From Streptomyces griseus (lineage in GTDB: Bacteria > Actinomycetota > Actinomycetes > Streptomycetales > Streptomycetaceae), in NCBI RefSeq assembly GCF_001715295.1, contig NZ_MDKB01000002.1:889522-953521 (forward strand): a stretch of 64,000 nt of DNA, read 5' to 3'. The stretch's first letter is position 1. Every line of letters starts with the position of its first letter. The translations under genes and the position numbers were made by a program. Positions 52,449-63,844 of the stretch are shown piece by piece. Below the pieces are notes generated by a model. The model worked only from the letters and a program-made list of their open reading frames with translations. It ran no database searches and was not told the DNA's origin.

Positions 52449-53846
52449 TCACGGCAGTACCCGGCACAGGGCGTCCAGCGCTCCGGCCCAGCCGCTCTCC
52501 GAGGGCGAGCCGTATCCGATCACGAGGCCGTCGCGGACCGGCTCCGCCTCCCGGTGCCGGAACCGCGAGAGCCGTTCCAGCGCGAGGCCCTGCCAGGCCG
52601 CCGCCCGCACCACCGACTGCTCGGTTCCCTCCGGGAGTCGGAGCACCGCGTGCAGCCCGGCCGCGATACCGCTCACCCGGCACTCCGGCGCCCGTTCCGC
52701 CAGCGCCGCGACGAGCTGGTCGCGGCGGCGCCGGTAACGCAGCCGTACGGAACGCACATGACGGTCGTACGCCCCCGACCTCATGAACTCCGCGAGCGTC
52801 AGCTGGTCCAGCGTCCCGGACATCCCACCGGCACCGTTCCCCGCCTCGCGCACCTCCCCCACCAGCCGCTGCGGCAGCACCATCCAGGCCAGCCGCAGAC
52901 CCGGCGCGAGCGACTTGCTGGACGTCCCCAGGTAGACGACGCGCTCCGGGTCGAGGCCCTGGAGGGCGCCCACCGGCTGCCGGTCGTAGCGGAACTCGCC
53001 GTCGTAGTCGTCCTCCAGGATCAGCCCCGTCCCCGACCTCGCCCAGTCGATCGCGGCGGCCCGCCGGTCCGGATGCAGCGGCACGCCCGTGGGGAACTGG
53101 TGGGCGGGGGTCATCAGCACCGCGCCCACGCCCCGCATACCGCCGAGCGCACCGGTCCGCGCCCCCGATCCGTCCACCGGCAGGCACGGGGTGCGCAGTC
53201 CCGCCTCCGCCAGGAGGTTCCGGTGGATGTCGAGTCCGTACGACTCGACGGCCACCTCCCGGACCCGGTGGCGCCGCAGTACGCTCCCCAGCAGCGTCAG
53301 CCCGTGGACGAAGCCGGAGCAGATCACGATGCGCCCGGGGTCCGCGTGGACGCCGCGCGCCCGCGCCAGGTAGTCCGCCAGCACGGTCCGCAGCTCGATA
53401 CGCCCCTGCGGGTCTGCGTACCCGAAGGCCTCGTCCGGAGCGGCGGTCAGCGCGCGCCGGGACGCCTTGAGCCACTCGGCGCGCGGGAAGGCCGAGAGGT
53501 CGGGCGACCCGGGCATCAGGTTGTGGACCGGGCGCCGCTCCTGACGGGACCGTACCGGCCGCGTGGCCGGCCGTGGCGGGACGGCCCGCCGCGCGACCGA
53601 GGTCCCCGAGCCCTGGCGGGCGGTCAGCCATCCCTCCGCGACCAGTTCGGCGTAGGCGTCGGCGACCGTGTTGCGGGCGACCCCGAGGTCGGTGGCGAGG
53701 GCCCGGGAGGAGGGCAGCCGGGTGCCGGGCGCCAGCCGGCCGCCGCGCACGGCGTCCCGCAGGGCGTTCACCAGGCCGCTGCGCACGCCGGCGCCGACCG
53801 GCTCGATGTGCAGATCGGCCCCGAAAGCGGCCCACGAATCCGTCAT
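52449..53846 (-). CDS. MocR-type GntR/aminotransferase transcriptional regulator
   Basis: A 465-residue MocR regulator: N-terminal GntR winged helix (VNALRDAVRGGRLAPGTRLPSSRALATDLGVARNTVADAYAELVAEGWLTARQGSG) and a class I aminotransferase-fold domain with the PLP lysine in LGTSSKSLAPGLRLAW. Such proteins sense PLP or amino compounds. It is divergent from a carboxymuconolactone decarboxylase-like gene with only 47 bp between the start codons, so that gene is its likely target, together with its own promoter. TATGGT lies 8 nt before its ATG, suggesting a leaderless transcript. Confidence 0.92.
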   Translation of the reverse strand: MTDSWAAFGADLHIEPVGAGVRSGLVNALRDAVRGGRLAPGTRLPSSRALATDLGVARNTVADAYAELVAEGWLTARQGSGTSVARRAVPPRPATRPVRSRQERRPVHNLMPGSPDLSAFPRAEWLKASRRALTAAPDEAFGYADPQGRIELRTVLADYLARARGVHADPGRIVICSGFVHGLTLLGSVLRRHRVREVAVESYGLDIHRNLLAEAGLRTPCLPVDGSGARTGALGGMRGVGAVLMTPAHQFPTGVPLHPDRRAAAIDWARSGTGLILEDDYDGEFRYDRQPVGALQGLDPERVVYLGTSSKSLAPGLRLAWMVLPQRLVGEVREAGNGAGGMSGTLDQLTLAEFMRSGAYDRHVRSVRLRYRRRRDQLVAALAERAPECRVSGIAAGLHAVLRLPEGTEQSVVRAAAWQGLALERLSRFRHREAEPVRDGLVIGYGSPSESGWAGALDALCRVLP

Positions 53847-53893
53847 GGAAATGGACCATAGCGGTGCGCCACCGGCGCCGTAGCGTCTTACCC
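53847..53893. promoter_or_regulatory. divergent promoter region of MocR and CMD genes
   Basis: The 47-bp gap carries a minus-strand -10-like TATGGT at 53855-53860 and a plus-strand TAGCGT at 53881-53886, each 7 to 8 nt from a start codon. The two promoters face apart and must share the short region between as -35 and operator space. Confidence 0.45.
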
Positions 53894-54406
53894 ATGACGA
53901 CGATCTCGCACGCGCACGCATCCGCCGAGCACGCCCCCGAGCACCCCGCCCGCCTGCCGTGGGCGAAGCTGGCCCCCGACGTCTACAAGGCCATGGTCCG
54001 GCTGGACGTCGCGGCGACCACGGGCCTCGACCCGGTGCTGGCCGAACTCGTGAAGATCCGCGCCTCCCAGCTCAACCGCTGCGCGCTCTGCCTGGACATG
54101 CACACGAAGGACGCCCTGGCGGCGGGCGAATCCGTCGAGCGGATCATCCAGCTCGACGCCTGGCAGGAGTCGCGGCACTTCTACACCGAGAGGGAACTGG
54201 CGGCCATCGAGCTGACGGATGCCGTGACCGTACTGACCGACGGTTTCGTGCCGGACGAGGTCTACGCGAAGGCCGCCGGGCACTTCGAGGAGGCGGAGCT
54301 CGCCCAGCTGATCGCCGCCATCACGGTGATCAACGCGTGGAACCGCTTCGGGGTGGCCACCCGGCAGGTCCCGGGCCACTACACCCCCGGTGACATCAAG
54401 CACTGA
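53894..54406 (+). CDS. carboxymuconolactone decarboxylase (AhpD-like) family protein
   Basis: A 170-residue CMD-family protein with the AhpD-type active site: LVKIRASQLNRCALCLDMHTKDALAAGES, giving Cys-X2-Cys with a following His, as in thiol-dependent peroxidase partners. The rest (LDAWQESRHFYTERELAAIELTDAVT and the AAITVINAWNRFGVATR helix) fits the family. Likely a redox protein rather than a true decarboxylase. The ATG is 7 nt from TAGCGT and has no ribosome binding site, so a leaderless message is likely. Probably regulated by the divergent MocR gene. Confidence 0.88.
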   Translation: MTTISHAHASAEHAPEHPARLPWAKLAPDVYKAMVRLDVAATTGLDPVLAELVKIRASQLNRCALCLDMHTKDALAAGESVERIIQLDAWQESRHFYTERELAAIELTDAVTVLTDGFVPDEVYAKAAGHFEEAELAQLIAAITVINAWNRFGVATRQVPGHYTPGDIKH

Positions 54407-54543
54407 CCACCCGTCACCCCGGGGTCCGGTGCCGTCGGGCCCGTGCCCCGGACACCCGGTGGCACCGGACCCGGGGCCGGCGGACCCACGTCCGCCGGCT
54501 CCCGCACACGCGCGCCTGCCCGCCCCCGACCCCCGGAGCCCCG

Positions 54544-55281
54544 GTGAACGAGCCCGTTTCCGTCTTCCGCGCCCTGCACCACGACCGCTCCCCCGGCGAC
54601 CCGCTGGTCCTGCCCGGCCCCTGGGACGCGGCGAGCGCGCGCGTCCTCGAGGAGGCCGGGTTCCCGGCCCTGGCGACCCCGAGCGCCGGTGTCGCGGCGT
54701 CCCTCGGCCACCCGGACGGGCGGACACCCGCGGCCGAGATGTTCGCGGCGGTGGCCCGGATCACCCGGGCCGTGTCCGTGCCCGTGTCGGCGGACATCGA
54801 GGACGGGTACGGGCTGCCCGCCGGCGAACTCGTCGAACGCCTCCTGGAAGCCGGCGCGGTGGGCTGCAATCTGGAGGACTCCGTCGACGGCGTCCTCCAG
54901 GACCCGCGGCGTCAGGCGGAACGCCTCGCCGCGGTCCGCGCCGCGGCGGGCGGGCGCCTCTTCGTGAACGCCCGCATCGACACGTACGTCAAGGGCGTCC
55001 CGGCCGGTACGGACGTGGTCGAGGAGACCGTCGTCCGCGCCCGGCTGTACGCGGCCGCCGGTGCCGACTGCGTGTTCCCGATCACCGCGCCGGCGGCCGA
55101 CCTGCCCCGGCTGGCCGCTGCCGTGCCGGTCCCGGTCAACGCCCTCGGCGTGATCGACGACCCGTCCGGCGCCCGGCGGCTGGGCGAGCTGGGCGTGGCC
55201 CGGATCACGTACGGTCCGCAGCTCCAGCGGCGGGCGGCGGACGCCGTGCGCGGCATCGCCGGCCGACTGCGCGGCCACTGA
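54544..55281 (+). CDS. isocitrate lyase/phosphoenolpyruvate mutase family protein
   Basis: A 245-residue TIM-barrel protein of the ICL/PEP mutase superfamily: VLPGPWDAASARVLEEAGFPALATPSAGVAASLGHPDG, the metal-binding VPVSADIEDGYG, and GCNLEDSV. It lacks the KKCGC motif of isocitrate lyase, so a carbon-carbon lyase or hydrolase acting on a small oxo acid is more likely. GTG 54544 follows GGAG. It lies 137 bp after the CMD gene on the same strand but has no other pathway partner nearby. Confidence 0.88.
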   Translation: MNEPVSVFRALHHDRSPGDPLVLPGPWDAASARVLEEAGFPALATPSAGVAASLGHPDGRTPAAEMFAAVARITRAVSVPVSADIEDGYGLPAGELVERLLEAGAVGCNLEDSVDGVLQDPRRQAERLAAVRAAAGGRLFVNARIDTYVKGVPAGTDVVEETVVRARLYAAAGADCVFPITAPAADLPRLAAAVPVPVNALGVIDDPSGARRLGELGVARITYGPQLQRRAADAVRGIAGRLRGH

Positions 55282-55294
55282 CCCCCGGCACAGG

Positions 55295-55334
55295 CGGGGC
55301 CCTCCCGGCGGCTATCGCCGCCGGGAGGGCCCCG
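55295..55334. terminator. strong bidirectional terminator
   Basis: An 18-bp perfect stem (55295-55312 with 55317-55334) and a 4-nt TATC loop between convergent genes; the strongest hairpin in the window. Confidence 0.85.
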
Positions 55335-55376
55335 CGTTGCTGCGTGTCCGGATCCGGCCCGGGGCCGGACATCCGG

Positions 55377-57064
<1,688 letters not shown>

Positions 57065-57709
57065 GTGGATCAACTGCTGAGAGTGATGAACTTCAACGTC
57101 TCGAGTGACGGTATCGGTGCCGGTGAGCATCAGAGCCTCGAGCGGCCGTTCGGCCACGACCGTCCCGAGAGGCTGTTCGCCTGGGCCGGAGCCACGGCGA
57201 GCTGGCCCATGCGCACGGATCCCGGGGGAAGCCGGGGCCTGGACGACTACTTCACACGAGATTTCGCACGCAACATCGGTGCTGAGATCATGGGCCGCAA
57301 CAAGTTCGGGCCCCAGCGCGGACCCTGGCAGGACCATCAGTGGCGCGGCTGGTGGGGGGAGGAGCCCCCGTTCCACACGCCGGTGTTCGTCATGACCCAC
57401 CACGCGCGTCCGTCGTTTACGCTCTCCGACACCACGTTCCACTTCGTCGACGGCGACCCGGCCACGGTCCTCGAACAGGCGCGGGAAGCGGCGCAGGGCG
57501 AGGACATCCGACTCGGCGGCGGGGTCACCACCATCCGGCAGTTCCTTGATGCCGACCTCGTCGACACCCTGCACGTGGCGGTCTCGCCGGTGAGGCTCGG
57601 GGCCGGACTACGGCTGTGGGAGTCTCCCGACGAGCTGCTGGACCGGTTCCACCTGGAGGTCGTGCCCAGTCCGAGCGGCGTGGCGCACCACCTGTTCTGG
57701 CGAAGGTGA
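57065..57709 (+). CDS. dihydrofolate reductase family protein (RibD C-terminal domain)
   Basis: A 214-residue RibD_C/DHFR-fold reductase: MNFNVSSDGIGAG at the N terminus (in place of the usual VSLDG), FHTPVFVMTHHARPSF, DIRLGGGVTTIRQFLDADLVDTLHVAVSPVRLGAGLRLWE. Such stand-alone proteins reduce unknown pterin- or flavin-like substrates and are common in Streptomyces. The GTG at 57065 follows GAGGA. The Leu of the usual SLDG motif is replaced by Ser, a minor deviation. Confidence 0.85.
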   Translation: MDQLLRVMNFNVSSDGIGAGEHQSLERPFGHDRPERLFAWAGATASWPMRTDPGGSRGLDDYFTRDFARNIGAEIMGRNKFGPQRGPWQDHQWRGWWGEEPPFHTPVFVMTHHARPSFTLSDTTFHFVDGDPATVLEQAREAAQGEDIRLGGGVTTIRQFLDADLVDTLHVAVSPVRLGAGLRLWESPDELLDRFHLEVVPSPSGVAHHLFWRR

Positions 57710-57923
57710 CGCGAGCGCCCACTCGAGTTCAGGCCGCAGTGGCAAGGGGGCGTCCGCCCCGCCGGATGCCCTTCTCGCTGCGGATGCGGGCGCGTTCCTC
57801 GCACGGGGCGGCGAGAACCTCCGCGTGACGGGAGGTGGCTCCTGCCCCTCCCGGTCGGTCGACCCGCGTACACGGAAGGCTCGGCCACCAGGCGTCCGGC
57901 TGTCGAGGGGAGTCACCCCCGTC

Positions 57924-57962
57924 CGGCCGCCATGACCGCCGGCCCGGCGGTCATGGCGGCCG
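57924..57962. terminator. bidirectional terminator between convergent genes
   Basis: A perfect 17-bp stem (57924-57940 with 57946-57962) with a 5-nt loop, 5 bp from the stop codon of the minus-strand gene. Confidence 0.8.
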
Positions 57963-57967
57963 AAGCA

Positions 57968-58786
57968 CTAACGGATCGTGAAGTGGACCACGTCCTGCAG
58001 GAACGGGACGTCGAGCCACGGCTTGGGCTGGGCCATGAGGGCGAGCAGCACGATCAGGGAGCCCATCAGGCCGTACGTCACGAGGTCGGTGAACCGGGAC
58101 CGTACGGCGAGCATGCCGACCGAGGGGACCACCCAGCGCAGCACCGCCCCGCCGAGCAGGGCGATACCGATCAGCATCGTGCCGATCCTGAAGCCCTCGG
58201 CGAAAGGGTCGGTCCCCACGAGGAGCAGCCCGATTCCCGCGGTGCAGAGCACCGCGAGCAGCGGCCACTGGCGGGCGGGTGCGGGCGCGTCCCCGGAGGC
58301 GGCCCGGCCGCCGCCCTCGGGGCGGGCGGTGTCCCGGGTCAGCGAGAAGCGTCGCGAGCGGGCGGGGGCCGGGCCGTCGCCCTCGCCCTCGCCGGAGTCG
58401 GCCGTTCCGGCCGGCTCCGCGGAGCCGGCGGTCGCGGCGGGCGCTCCGGAGCCTGCCGCCTTCCCTGACCCTGCCGTGGCTCCCGGCTCAGCCTCCCCGG
58501 CGCGGCCGGCCGCGCCGGCGGCGGGGCCGGGCGTCCCTCCGGGAACGGTCGTCTCACCCTCGTGGCCGAGCGCATCACGGCGGACAGCCGTCCTACCGCC
58601 GAGGCCCGCGGTGCCGTGGTCCGCGCCCTCTTCCCGGGCTGTCCCGTCGTCGCCGACCGCGGCAGCGGTCCCGGTGCCCACGGACGTGCCGGTGCCTACG
58701 CCCGTCCCGGCGTCCCCGGTCCCCCCCGCGGCCTCGGCCGCCCCGGCCGCGTGCGTACCGTCCGCCGGACTCGTACCAGCACCCAT
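57968..58786 (-). CDS. DUF3017 domain-containing membrane protein
   Basis: A 272-residue protein. The last 100 residues form the DUF3017 domain with three membrane segments (WPLLAVLCTAGIGLLLVG, IGTMLIGIALLGGAVLRWVVPSVG, LVTYGLMGSLIVLLALM). The first 170 residues are low-complexity Gly/Ala/Thr/Glu, probably disordered and cytoplasmic, and much longer than the short leader usual in the family. The gene follows folD by 19 bp, the conserved actinobacterial order; function unknown. Confidence 0.82.
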   Translation of the reverse strand: MGAGTSPADGTHAAGAAEAAGGTGDAGTGVGTGTSVGTGTAAAVGDDGTAREEGADHGTAGLGGRTAVRRDALGHEGETTVPGGTPGPAAGAAGRAGEAEPGATAGSGKAAGSGAPAATAGSAEPAGTADSGEGEGDGPAPARSRRFSLTRDTARPEGGGRAASGDAPAPARQWPLLAVLCTAGIGLLLVGTDPFAEGFRIGTMLIGIALLGGAVLRWVVPSVGMLAVRSRFTDLVTYGLMGSLIVLLALMAQPKPWLDVPFLQDVVHFTIR

Positions 58787-58805
58787 GACTTCCTTCCGGT
58801 CCGGA

Positions 58806-59684
58806 TCAGCCGGCGGATGCGGCGGAGGCGTCGGCGGCGGCGCGCTCGGCCGCCTCGACCACGTTGACGAGCAGTTGAGCCCGCGTCATCGGGCCCACAC
58901 CGCCCGGGTTCGGGGCGACCCAGGCGGCGACCTCGGCGACACCGGGGTGGACGTCGCCGACGATCTTGCCGTTCTCGTCGCGGCTGACGCCGACGTCGAG
59001 CACGGCCGCGCCCGGCTTCACGTCCTCGGGCTTGACGAGGTGCGGGACACCGGCGGCGGCGACGATGATGTCGGCCTGCCGGAGGTGCGACGACAGGTCG
59101 CGGGTGCCGGTGTGGCACTGGGTGACGGTGGCATTCTCCGACTTGCGCGTCAGGAGCAGCGGGATCGAACGGCCGATGGTGACCCCGCGGCCGACGACCA
59201 CCACATGGGCGCCGTCGATCTCCACGCCGTGGCGGCGGAGCAGCGTGACGACGCCCTGCGGGGTGCAGGGCAGCGGGCCGGCCTCGTTCAGGACGAGCCT
59301 GCCCAGGTTCATCGGGTGCAGCCCGTCGGCGTCCTTCGCCGGGTCCATCAGCTCCAGGACGCGGTTGGTGTCGATGCCCTTGGGGAGGGGGAGCTGGACG
59401 ATGTACCCCGTGCAGTCGGGGTTGGCGTTGAGCTCCCGGACGACGTCCTCGATCTCTTCCTGGGTCGCCGTTCCGGGGAGTTCGCGCTGGATCGACCCGA
59501 TGCCGACCTGGGCGCAGTCACGGTGCTTGCCGTTCACGTACCACCGGCTGCCCGGGTCGTCCCCGACGAGCAGTGTCCCCAGGCCGGGGGTGACGCCCTG
59601 TGCCTTGAGGGCCGCCACGCGGACGGTCAGATCGGACTTGATCGCAGCTGCGGTGGCCTTGCCATCGAGAATCTGGGCAGTCAT
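58806..59684 (-). CDS. folD: bifunctional methylenetetrahydrofolate dehydrogenase/cyclohydrolase
   Basis: A 292-residue FolD that interconverts methylene-, methenyl- and formyl-tetrahydrofolate. Substrate-site [12 protein letters not shown] (Tyr and Lys), [23 protein letters not shown] and the cofactor loop [14 protein letters not shown] are all present. Its formyl-THF supplies PurN and PurH encoded at the end of the window. ATG 59684 is chosen by homology. Confidence 0.95.
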   Translation of the reverse strand: MTAQILDGKATAAAIKSDLTVRVAALKAQGVTPGLGTLLVGDDPGSRWYVNGKHRDCAQVGIGSIQRELPGTATQEEIEDVVRELNANPDCTGYIVQLPLPKGIDTNRVLELMDPAKDADGLHPMNLGRLVLNEAGPLPCTPQGVVTLLRRHGVEIDGAHVVVVGRGVTIGRSIPLLLTRKSENATVTQCHTGTRDLSSHLRQADIIVAAAGVPHLVKPEDVKPGAAVLDVGVSRDENGKIVGDVHPGVAEVAAWVAPNPGGVGPMTRAQLLVNVVEAAERAAADASAASAG

Positions 59685-59919
59685 GACGCCCATCCTCGCG
59701 GATGACCCCGCCCGCATACCAATTCAGGTGTGCCATGTGGACAGAAGGTTGCACTTGCACAACGCATTCGGCAATCGACTGGACAAAAAGTCAAGGTCAC
59801 GACGACGATGAGGCGCGCAGCACGCGGGCAGTGTCGGGGGACCAACCGTTTCGGATCGCGCAGCCCTCCTCCGCCAGGACCGCGTCGTCCCCGCAGATCC
59901 GCAACGGAGGAACCTCGCC

Positions 59920-60510
59920 ATGAGCTTCGGCGACCCCAACAACCCCTACGGCCAGCAGCAGCAGGGCGGGCAGCCGGGCTACGGCTACCCCCAGCAGGCC
60001 CCGCAAGGAGTGCCCCAGCAAGGGTACGGCTACCCGCAGGCCCCGCCCGTCCAGGGCGGCTACGGCTTCCCGGGCGCCCCGACGGAGATGCCCGGAGGCG
60101 TGAAGGCCGCGCGGGTCATGCTGTACGTGATCGTCGGGCTGCAGGTCATCGGTGCGATCATCTTCGCCCTCGCCGCCGCGGCCGTGAACGCCGCCAGGAA
60201 CGACGAGACGCTCAAGGAAGACGTCCAGTTCCAGCAGCTCGCCGACTACTCGGGCGCCGCCCTGTGGGGCATCGTCGCGTTCGCGGTCCTCTGGGGCGTC
60301 TTCGCCGTCGTCCTCGCCGCCAAGTTCGGCAAGGGCGGGAACGGTCTGCGGATCACGACCATCGTGTTCGGCGTGATCACCGCGATTCTCGGTATCTACC
60401 CGTTCATCATCTTCGGTCTCGTCCACACGGTCCTCGCCATCCTGATCATCGTCTTCGTGGCGAAGGCCGACGGCGGTGCCTGGTTCAACCGTCAGCGGGC
60501 GCAGTACTGA
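59920..60510 (+). CDS. membrane protein with Gln/Pro/YGYP-rich N terminus
   Basis: A 196-residue protein: N-terminal 55 residues rich in Gln, Pro, Gly and Tyr with repeated YGYP, then four hydrophobic segments (about 65-87, 111-132, 143-160, 164-182). Similar proteins are frequent in Streptomyces and of unknown function; the low-complexity part is probably cytoplasmic. GGAGG lies 9 nt before the ATG. It is divergent from folD. Confidence 0.78.
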   Translation: MSFGDPNNPYGQQQQGGQPGYGYPQQAPQGVPQQGYGYPQAPPVQGGYGFPGAPTEMPGGVKAARVMLYVIVGLQVIGAIIFALAAAAVNAARNDETLKEDVQFQQLADYSGAALWGIVAFAVLWGVFAVVLAAKFGKGGNGLRITTIVFGVITAILGIYPFIIFGLVHTVLAILIIVFVAKADGGAWFNRQRAQY

Positions 60511-60525
60511 CAGGCCCACACGCCC

Positions 60526-60567
60526 GAAGGCCGTAACACCCGCTCGTCCGGCGGGTGTACGGCCTTC
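60526..60567. terminator. bidirectional terminator between convergent genes
   Basis: A 17-bp stem with one bulged A (60526-60543 with 60551-60567) and a 7-nt loop; it overlaps the last codon region of the minus-strand DUF2079 gene. Confidence 0.75.
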
Positions 60568-62119
60568 AGCCGTTTCCGGGCACCGGTGTGGTCCGTTCCA
60601 TCACGACGAACGAACCCGCCTGGCGCGTGATCCGGTACCGGGCCTCCGGGTGGAGTTGCCGGGCGTACCGCACCGGGTCGTCGATCGGCCGCGACCAGCC
60701 GAAGTCCAGGTTGATCGCGACGACGTCGGGCGCGGTGCCCGGGGCGCCGCCGATCCAGTAGACGGTGCGGTCCCCGGTCAGGTGCGCCATCAGCGTGATG
60801 TCCGTCTCCACGCGCGCGCCGGCGGGGATCGCCTCCAGCGCCTGCCGGGCCGACTCGGCGCGGGCATCGGCCGCGTATGTCTCGGGGCGCAGCAGGTCAC
60901 GCAGCGGCAGGTGCTGGGTGAGGGCCACGGCGATCGCGGTGGCGACGGGGACGGCGACGTTCGCGTAGGAGACGAGCCAGGGCCGTTTCGAGGTGCGGCT
61001 GCGGCGGACGCCGTCGGCCAGGGCGAGGAAGACCATCGGCATCAGGATCGCGCTGTAGTGCCAGACCATGCCCCAGTGGTTGGAGTCCTGGGAGAGCAGA
61101 CGCCAGCCGAGGGTGGGCAGTACGAGCAGGATCAGGGGCGAGCGCAGGGCCATGAAGGCGGTGATGCCGACCAGGAAGACCAGCATCTCGATCTTGACCG
61201 AGGAGTCGAGGACGCCCAGGACCGAGTCGAGCGGGGAGACCTGCCGCTCACCGTTCTGCTCGATCTTCTTCCAGTAGTCGTACGTCCCCGCGCTGCTGGC
61301 CGCCGGGATGAGGACGAGGACGGTCAGTGCGAACGCGCACACCCCGAAGGCCGCCAGCAGGAGGCCCTGGAGCCGCCGCCCGTACACGGCGAGGAGTGCG
61401 CCGACGACCGCGACGGTGATCCCGAGGTCCTCCTTGACCAGGACGAGGGGCAGGGACCACAGGACGGCGGCCCGCCAGCGCTCCAACAGCAGGGCGCGGC
61501 ACACGAGCGCGATCAGCGGGACCGCGAAGGCTATCTCGTGGAAGTCGGCTTTCACCGCTTCCTGCAGGCCCCAGGAGAGCCCGTAGGCCACGGTGACGCA
61601 GAGGCCGCTGCGGCCGCCGAGGATCTGCTGGGCGGTGCGCCCGACGACGACTGCGGAGGCGGCGAAGAGGGCGGCCTGCGCGAGGAGCAGGGCGAGGGCG
61701 GACGGCCAGATCCAGTAGAGCGGCACCAGGAGCGCCACCACGGGGCTGAAGTGGTCGCCGAGTATCAGATAACCGGGGCCCTTGATGTCGACGACCGGGG
61801 CTTTCAACGCGGCGTACGCGCGCACCTCCTGCTCGAAGATGCCGAGGTCCCAGGAGGGCGAGTGGAAGTGGCTGTACCGGAGCCAGGAGTACAGGAAGTA
61901 GAGCGCGCACAGGAGGACGGCCGTGATCACGTACGGGCCCCTCGGGGCCGGGTGCGGTGCCGCGTCGGCCAGGTGGGCCCCGGCCGCCCGGCCCGGTGCC
62001 CCGTCCTCGTGCCGCCCGTCCGCGTCCCCCGGACCGTCCCCTCCGGGGCCGTTCCCTCCCGGGCCGGGGCCGTTCCCGTTCCCGGGTACGTCCGTGTCGC
62101 TCTGGTTCAGGTCAAGCAC
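60566..62119 (-). CDS. DUF2079 domain-containing polytopic membrane protein
   Basis: About 517 residues. After a Gly/Pro/Asn/Asp-rich N terminus (to about 60) come about ten membrane helices with the DUF2079 hallmarks WDLGIFEQEVRAYA, LGDHFSPVVALLVPLYWIWP and FHEIAFAVPLIA. The architecture resembles GT-C glycosyltransferases, with Asp/Glu in the first loop, so a lipid-linked sugar transfer role is possible but unproven. GTG 62119 is preferred because GCGGGGG precedes it by 4 nt; the frame is open to 62236. Confidence 0.82.
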   Translation of the reverse strand: MLDLNQSDTDVPGNGNGPGPGGNGPGGDGPGDADGRHEDGAPGRAAGAHLADAAPHPAPRGPYVITAVLLCALYFLYSWLRYSHFHSPSWDLGIFEQEVRAYAALKAPVVDIKGPGYLILGDHFSPVVALLVPLYWIWPSALALLLAQAALFAASAVVVGRTAQQILGGRSGLCVTVAYGLSWGLQEAVKADFHEIAFAVPLIALVCRALLLERWRAAVLWSLPLVLVKEDLGITVAVVGALLAVYGRRLQGLLLAAFGVCAFALTVLVLIPAASSAGTYDYWKKIEQNGERQVSPLDSVLGVLDSSVKIEMLVFLVGITAFMALRSPLILLVLPTLGWRLLSQDSNHWGMVWHYSAILMPMVFLALADGVRRSRTSKRPWLVSYANVAVPVATAIAVALTQHLPLRDLLRPETYAADARAESARQALEAIPAGARVETDITLMAHLTGDRTVYWIGGAPGTAPDVVAINLDFGWSRPIDDPVRYARQLHPEARYRITRQAGSFVVMERTTPVPGNG

Positions 62120-62290
62120 GATGCCCCCGCAACGGAGTCCCTCACTGGTCACTGCCGGCCGCACCGGTTCCGGCTGCTGTCCGGCAAGGCCATTCATTAG
62201 AACAGAGGGACGAGTGATGTCCGAAGGCCGTGACACACCGCGGGCCGCACCCCGGACGGGTACGGCCTGCGGCTGTCACTGCGGGCGGTG

Positions 62291-63844
62291 TCAGTGGAAG
62301 AAGTGGCGCGTGCCCGTGAAGTACATGGTCACGCCGGCCTTCTTCGCCGCCTCGACGACCTGATCGTCGCGGACCGAACCGCCCGGCTGGGCCACGGCCC
62401 GGATACCGGCGGCGGTCAGGATCTCCAGACCGTCGGGGAAGGGGAAGAAGGCGTCCGACGCGGCGTACGCGCCGCGCGCCCGCTCCTCACCGGCACGCTC
62501 GACGGCGAGCTTCGCGGAGTCGACCCGGTTGACCTGGCCCATGCCGACGCCGACCGAGGCCCCGCCCTTGGCGAGCAGGATCGCGTTGGACTTGACGGCC
62601 CGGCAGGCCTTCCACGCGAAGGCCAGCTCCCGCAGCTCGTCGGCGGAGAGCGCCTCGCCGGTGGCGAGCGTCCAGTGGGCCGGGTCGTCGCCCTCGGCCT
62701 GGAGGCGGTCGGTGACCTGGAGGAGCGCGCCGCCGTCGATCGGCTTCACCTCGACCGCGCCCGACGGGGCGTCGGGGCAGCGGAGCACCCGGATGTTCTT
62801 CTTGCGGGCGAGGACCTCGACGGCCCCGTCCTCGTACGCCGGGGCGACGATGACCTCGGTGAAGATCTCCGCGACCTGCTCGGCCATCTCGACGGTCACC
62901 GGCCGGTTGACGGCGATGACGCCGCCGAAGGCGGAGAGCGGGTCGCAGGCGTGGGCGTTGCGGTGCGCCTCGGCGATGTCGTCCGCGATCGCGATGCCGC
63001 ACGGGTTGGCGTGCTTGATGATCGCGACGCACGGTTCCGCGTGGTCGTACGCGGCACGGCGGGCGGCGTCCGTGTCCGTGTAGTTGTTGTACGACATCTC
63101 CTTGCCGTGCAGCTGCTCGGCCTCGGCGAGGCCACCCTCACCGGAGGTGTAGAGGGCGGCGGGCTGGTGCGGGTTCTCGCCGTAGCGCAGGACGTTCTTG
63201 CGCGCGTACGTCGCACCGGAGAAGTCGGGGAAGCCCGAGTCGTCGGCGGCCGCGTAGCCGTCGGCGAACCACGAGGCGACCGCCACGTCGTAGGCGGCGG
63301 TGTGCTGGAAGGCCTCGGCGGCGAGCCGCTTGCGCGCGGTCAGGTCGAAGCCGCCCGCCCTGACCGCCGCGAGAACGTCGGCGTACCGCTCCGGGCTGGT
63401 CACCACGGCCACGGACGGGTGGTTCTTGGCGGCGGCGCGGACCATCGACGGGCCACCGATGTCGATCTGCTCCACGCACTCGTCGTCGGACGCGCCGGAG
63501 GCGACGGTCGCCTTGAACGGATAGAGGTTGACGACCACGAGGTCGAACGGTTCCACGCCGAGCTCGGCGAGCTGCTCGCGGTGGGCGTCCAGGCGCAGGT
63601 CGGCGAGGATGCCGGCGTGGACCCGGGGGTGCAGCGTCTTCACCCGGCCGTCGAGGCACTCGGGGAAACCGGTGAGCTCCTCGACCTTGGTGACGGGCAC
63701 TCCGGCGGCGGCGATCCTCCCGGCGGTGGAGCCGGTGGAGACCAGCTCGACACCCGCCTCGTGGAGACCGCGGGCGAGGTCTTCGAGCCCCGTCTTGTCG
63801 TAGACGCTGACCAGGGCGCGGCGGATGGGCTTATTCACCGACAT
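62291..63844 (-). CDS. purH: bifunctional AICAR transformylase/IMP cyclohydrolase
   Basis: A 517-residue enzyme of the last two steps of IMP synthesis. The N-terminal cyclohydrolase begins [20 protein letters not shown] with [11 protein letters not shown] and [21 protein letters not shown]; the transformylase part has [11 protein letters not shown] (Lys-His catalytic) and the C-terminal [22 protein letters not shown] and TGTRHFFH. The ATG at 63844 lies inside the end of purN, so the two overlap by 14 bases and are translationally coupled. Confidence 0.96.
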   Translation of the reverse strand: MSVNKPIRRALVSVYDKTGLEDLARGLHEAGVELVSTGSTAGRIAAAGVPVTKVEELTGFPECLDGRVKTLHPRVHAGILADLRLDAHREQLAELGVEPFDLVVVNLYPFKATVASGASDDECVEQIDIGGPSMVRAAAKNHPSVAVVTSPERYADVLAAVRAGGFDLTARKRLAAEAFQHTAAYDVAVASWFADGYAAADDSGFPDFSGATYARKNVLRYGENPHQPAALYTSGEGGLAEAEQLHGKEMSYNNYTDTDAARRAAYDHAEPCVAIIKHANPCGIAIADDIAEAHRNAHACDPLSAFGGVIAVNRPVTVEMAEQVAEIFTEVIVAPAYEDGAVEVLARKKNIRVLRCPDAPSGAVEVKPIDGGALLQVTDRLQAEGDDPAHWTLATGEALSADELRELAFAWKACRAVKSNAILLAKGGASVGVGMGQVNRVDSAKLAVERAGEERARGAYAASDAFFPFPDGLEILTAAGIRAVAQPGGSVRDDQVVEAAKKAGVTMYFTGTRHFFH

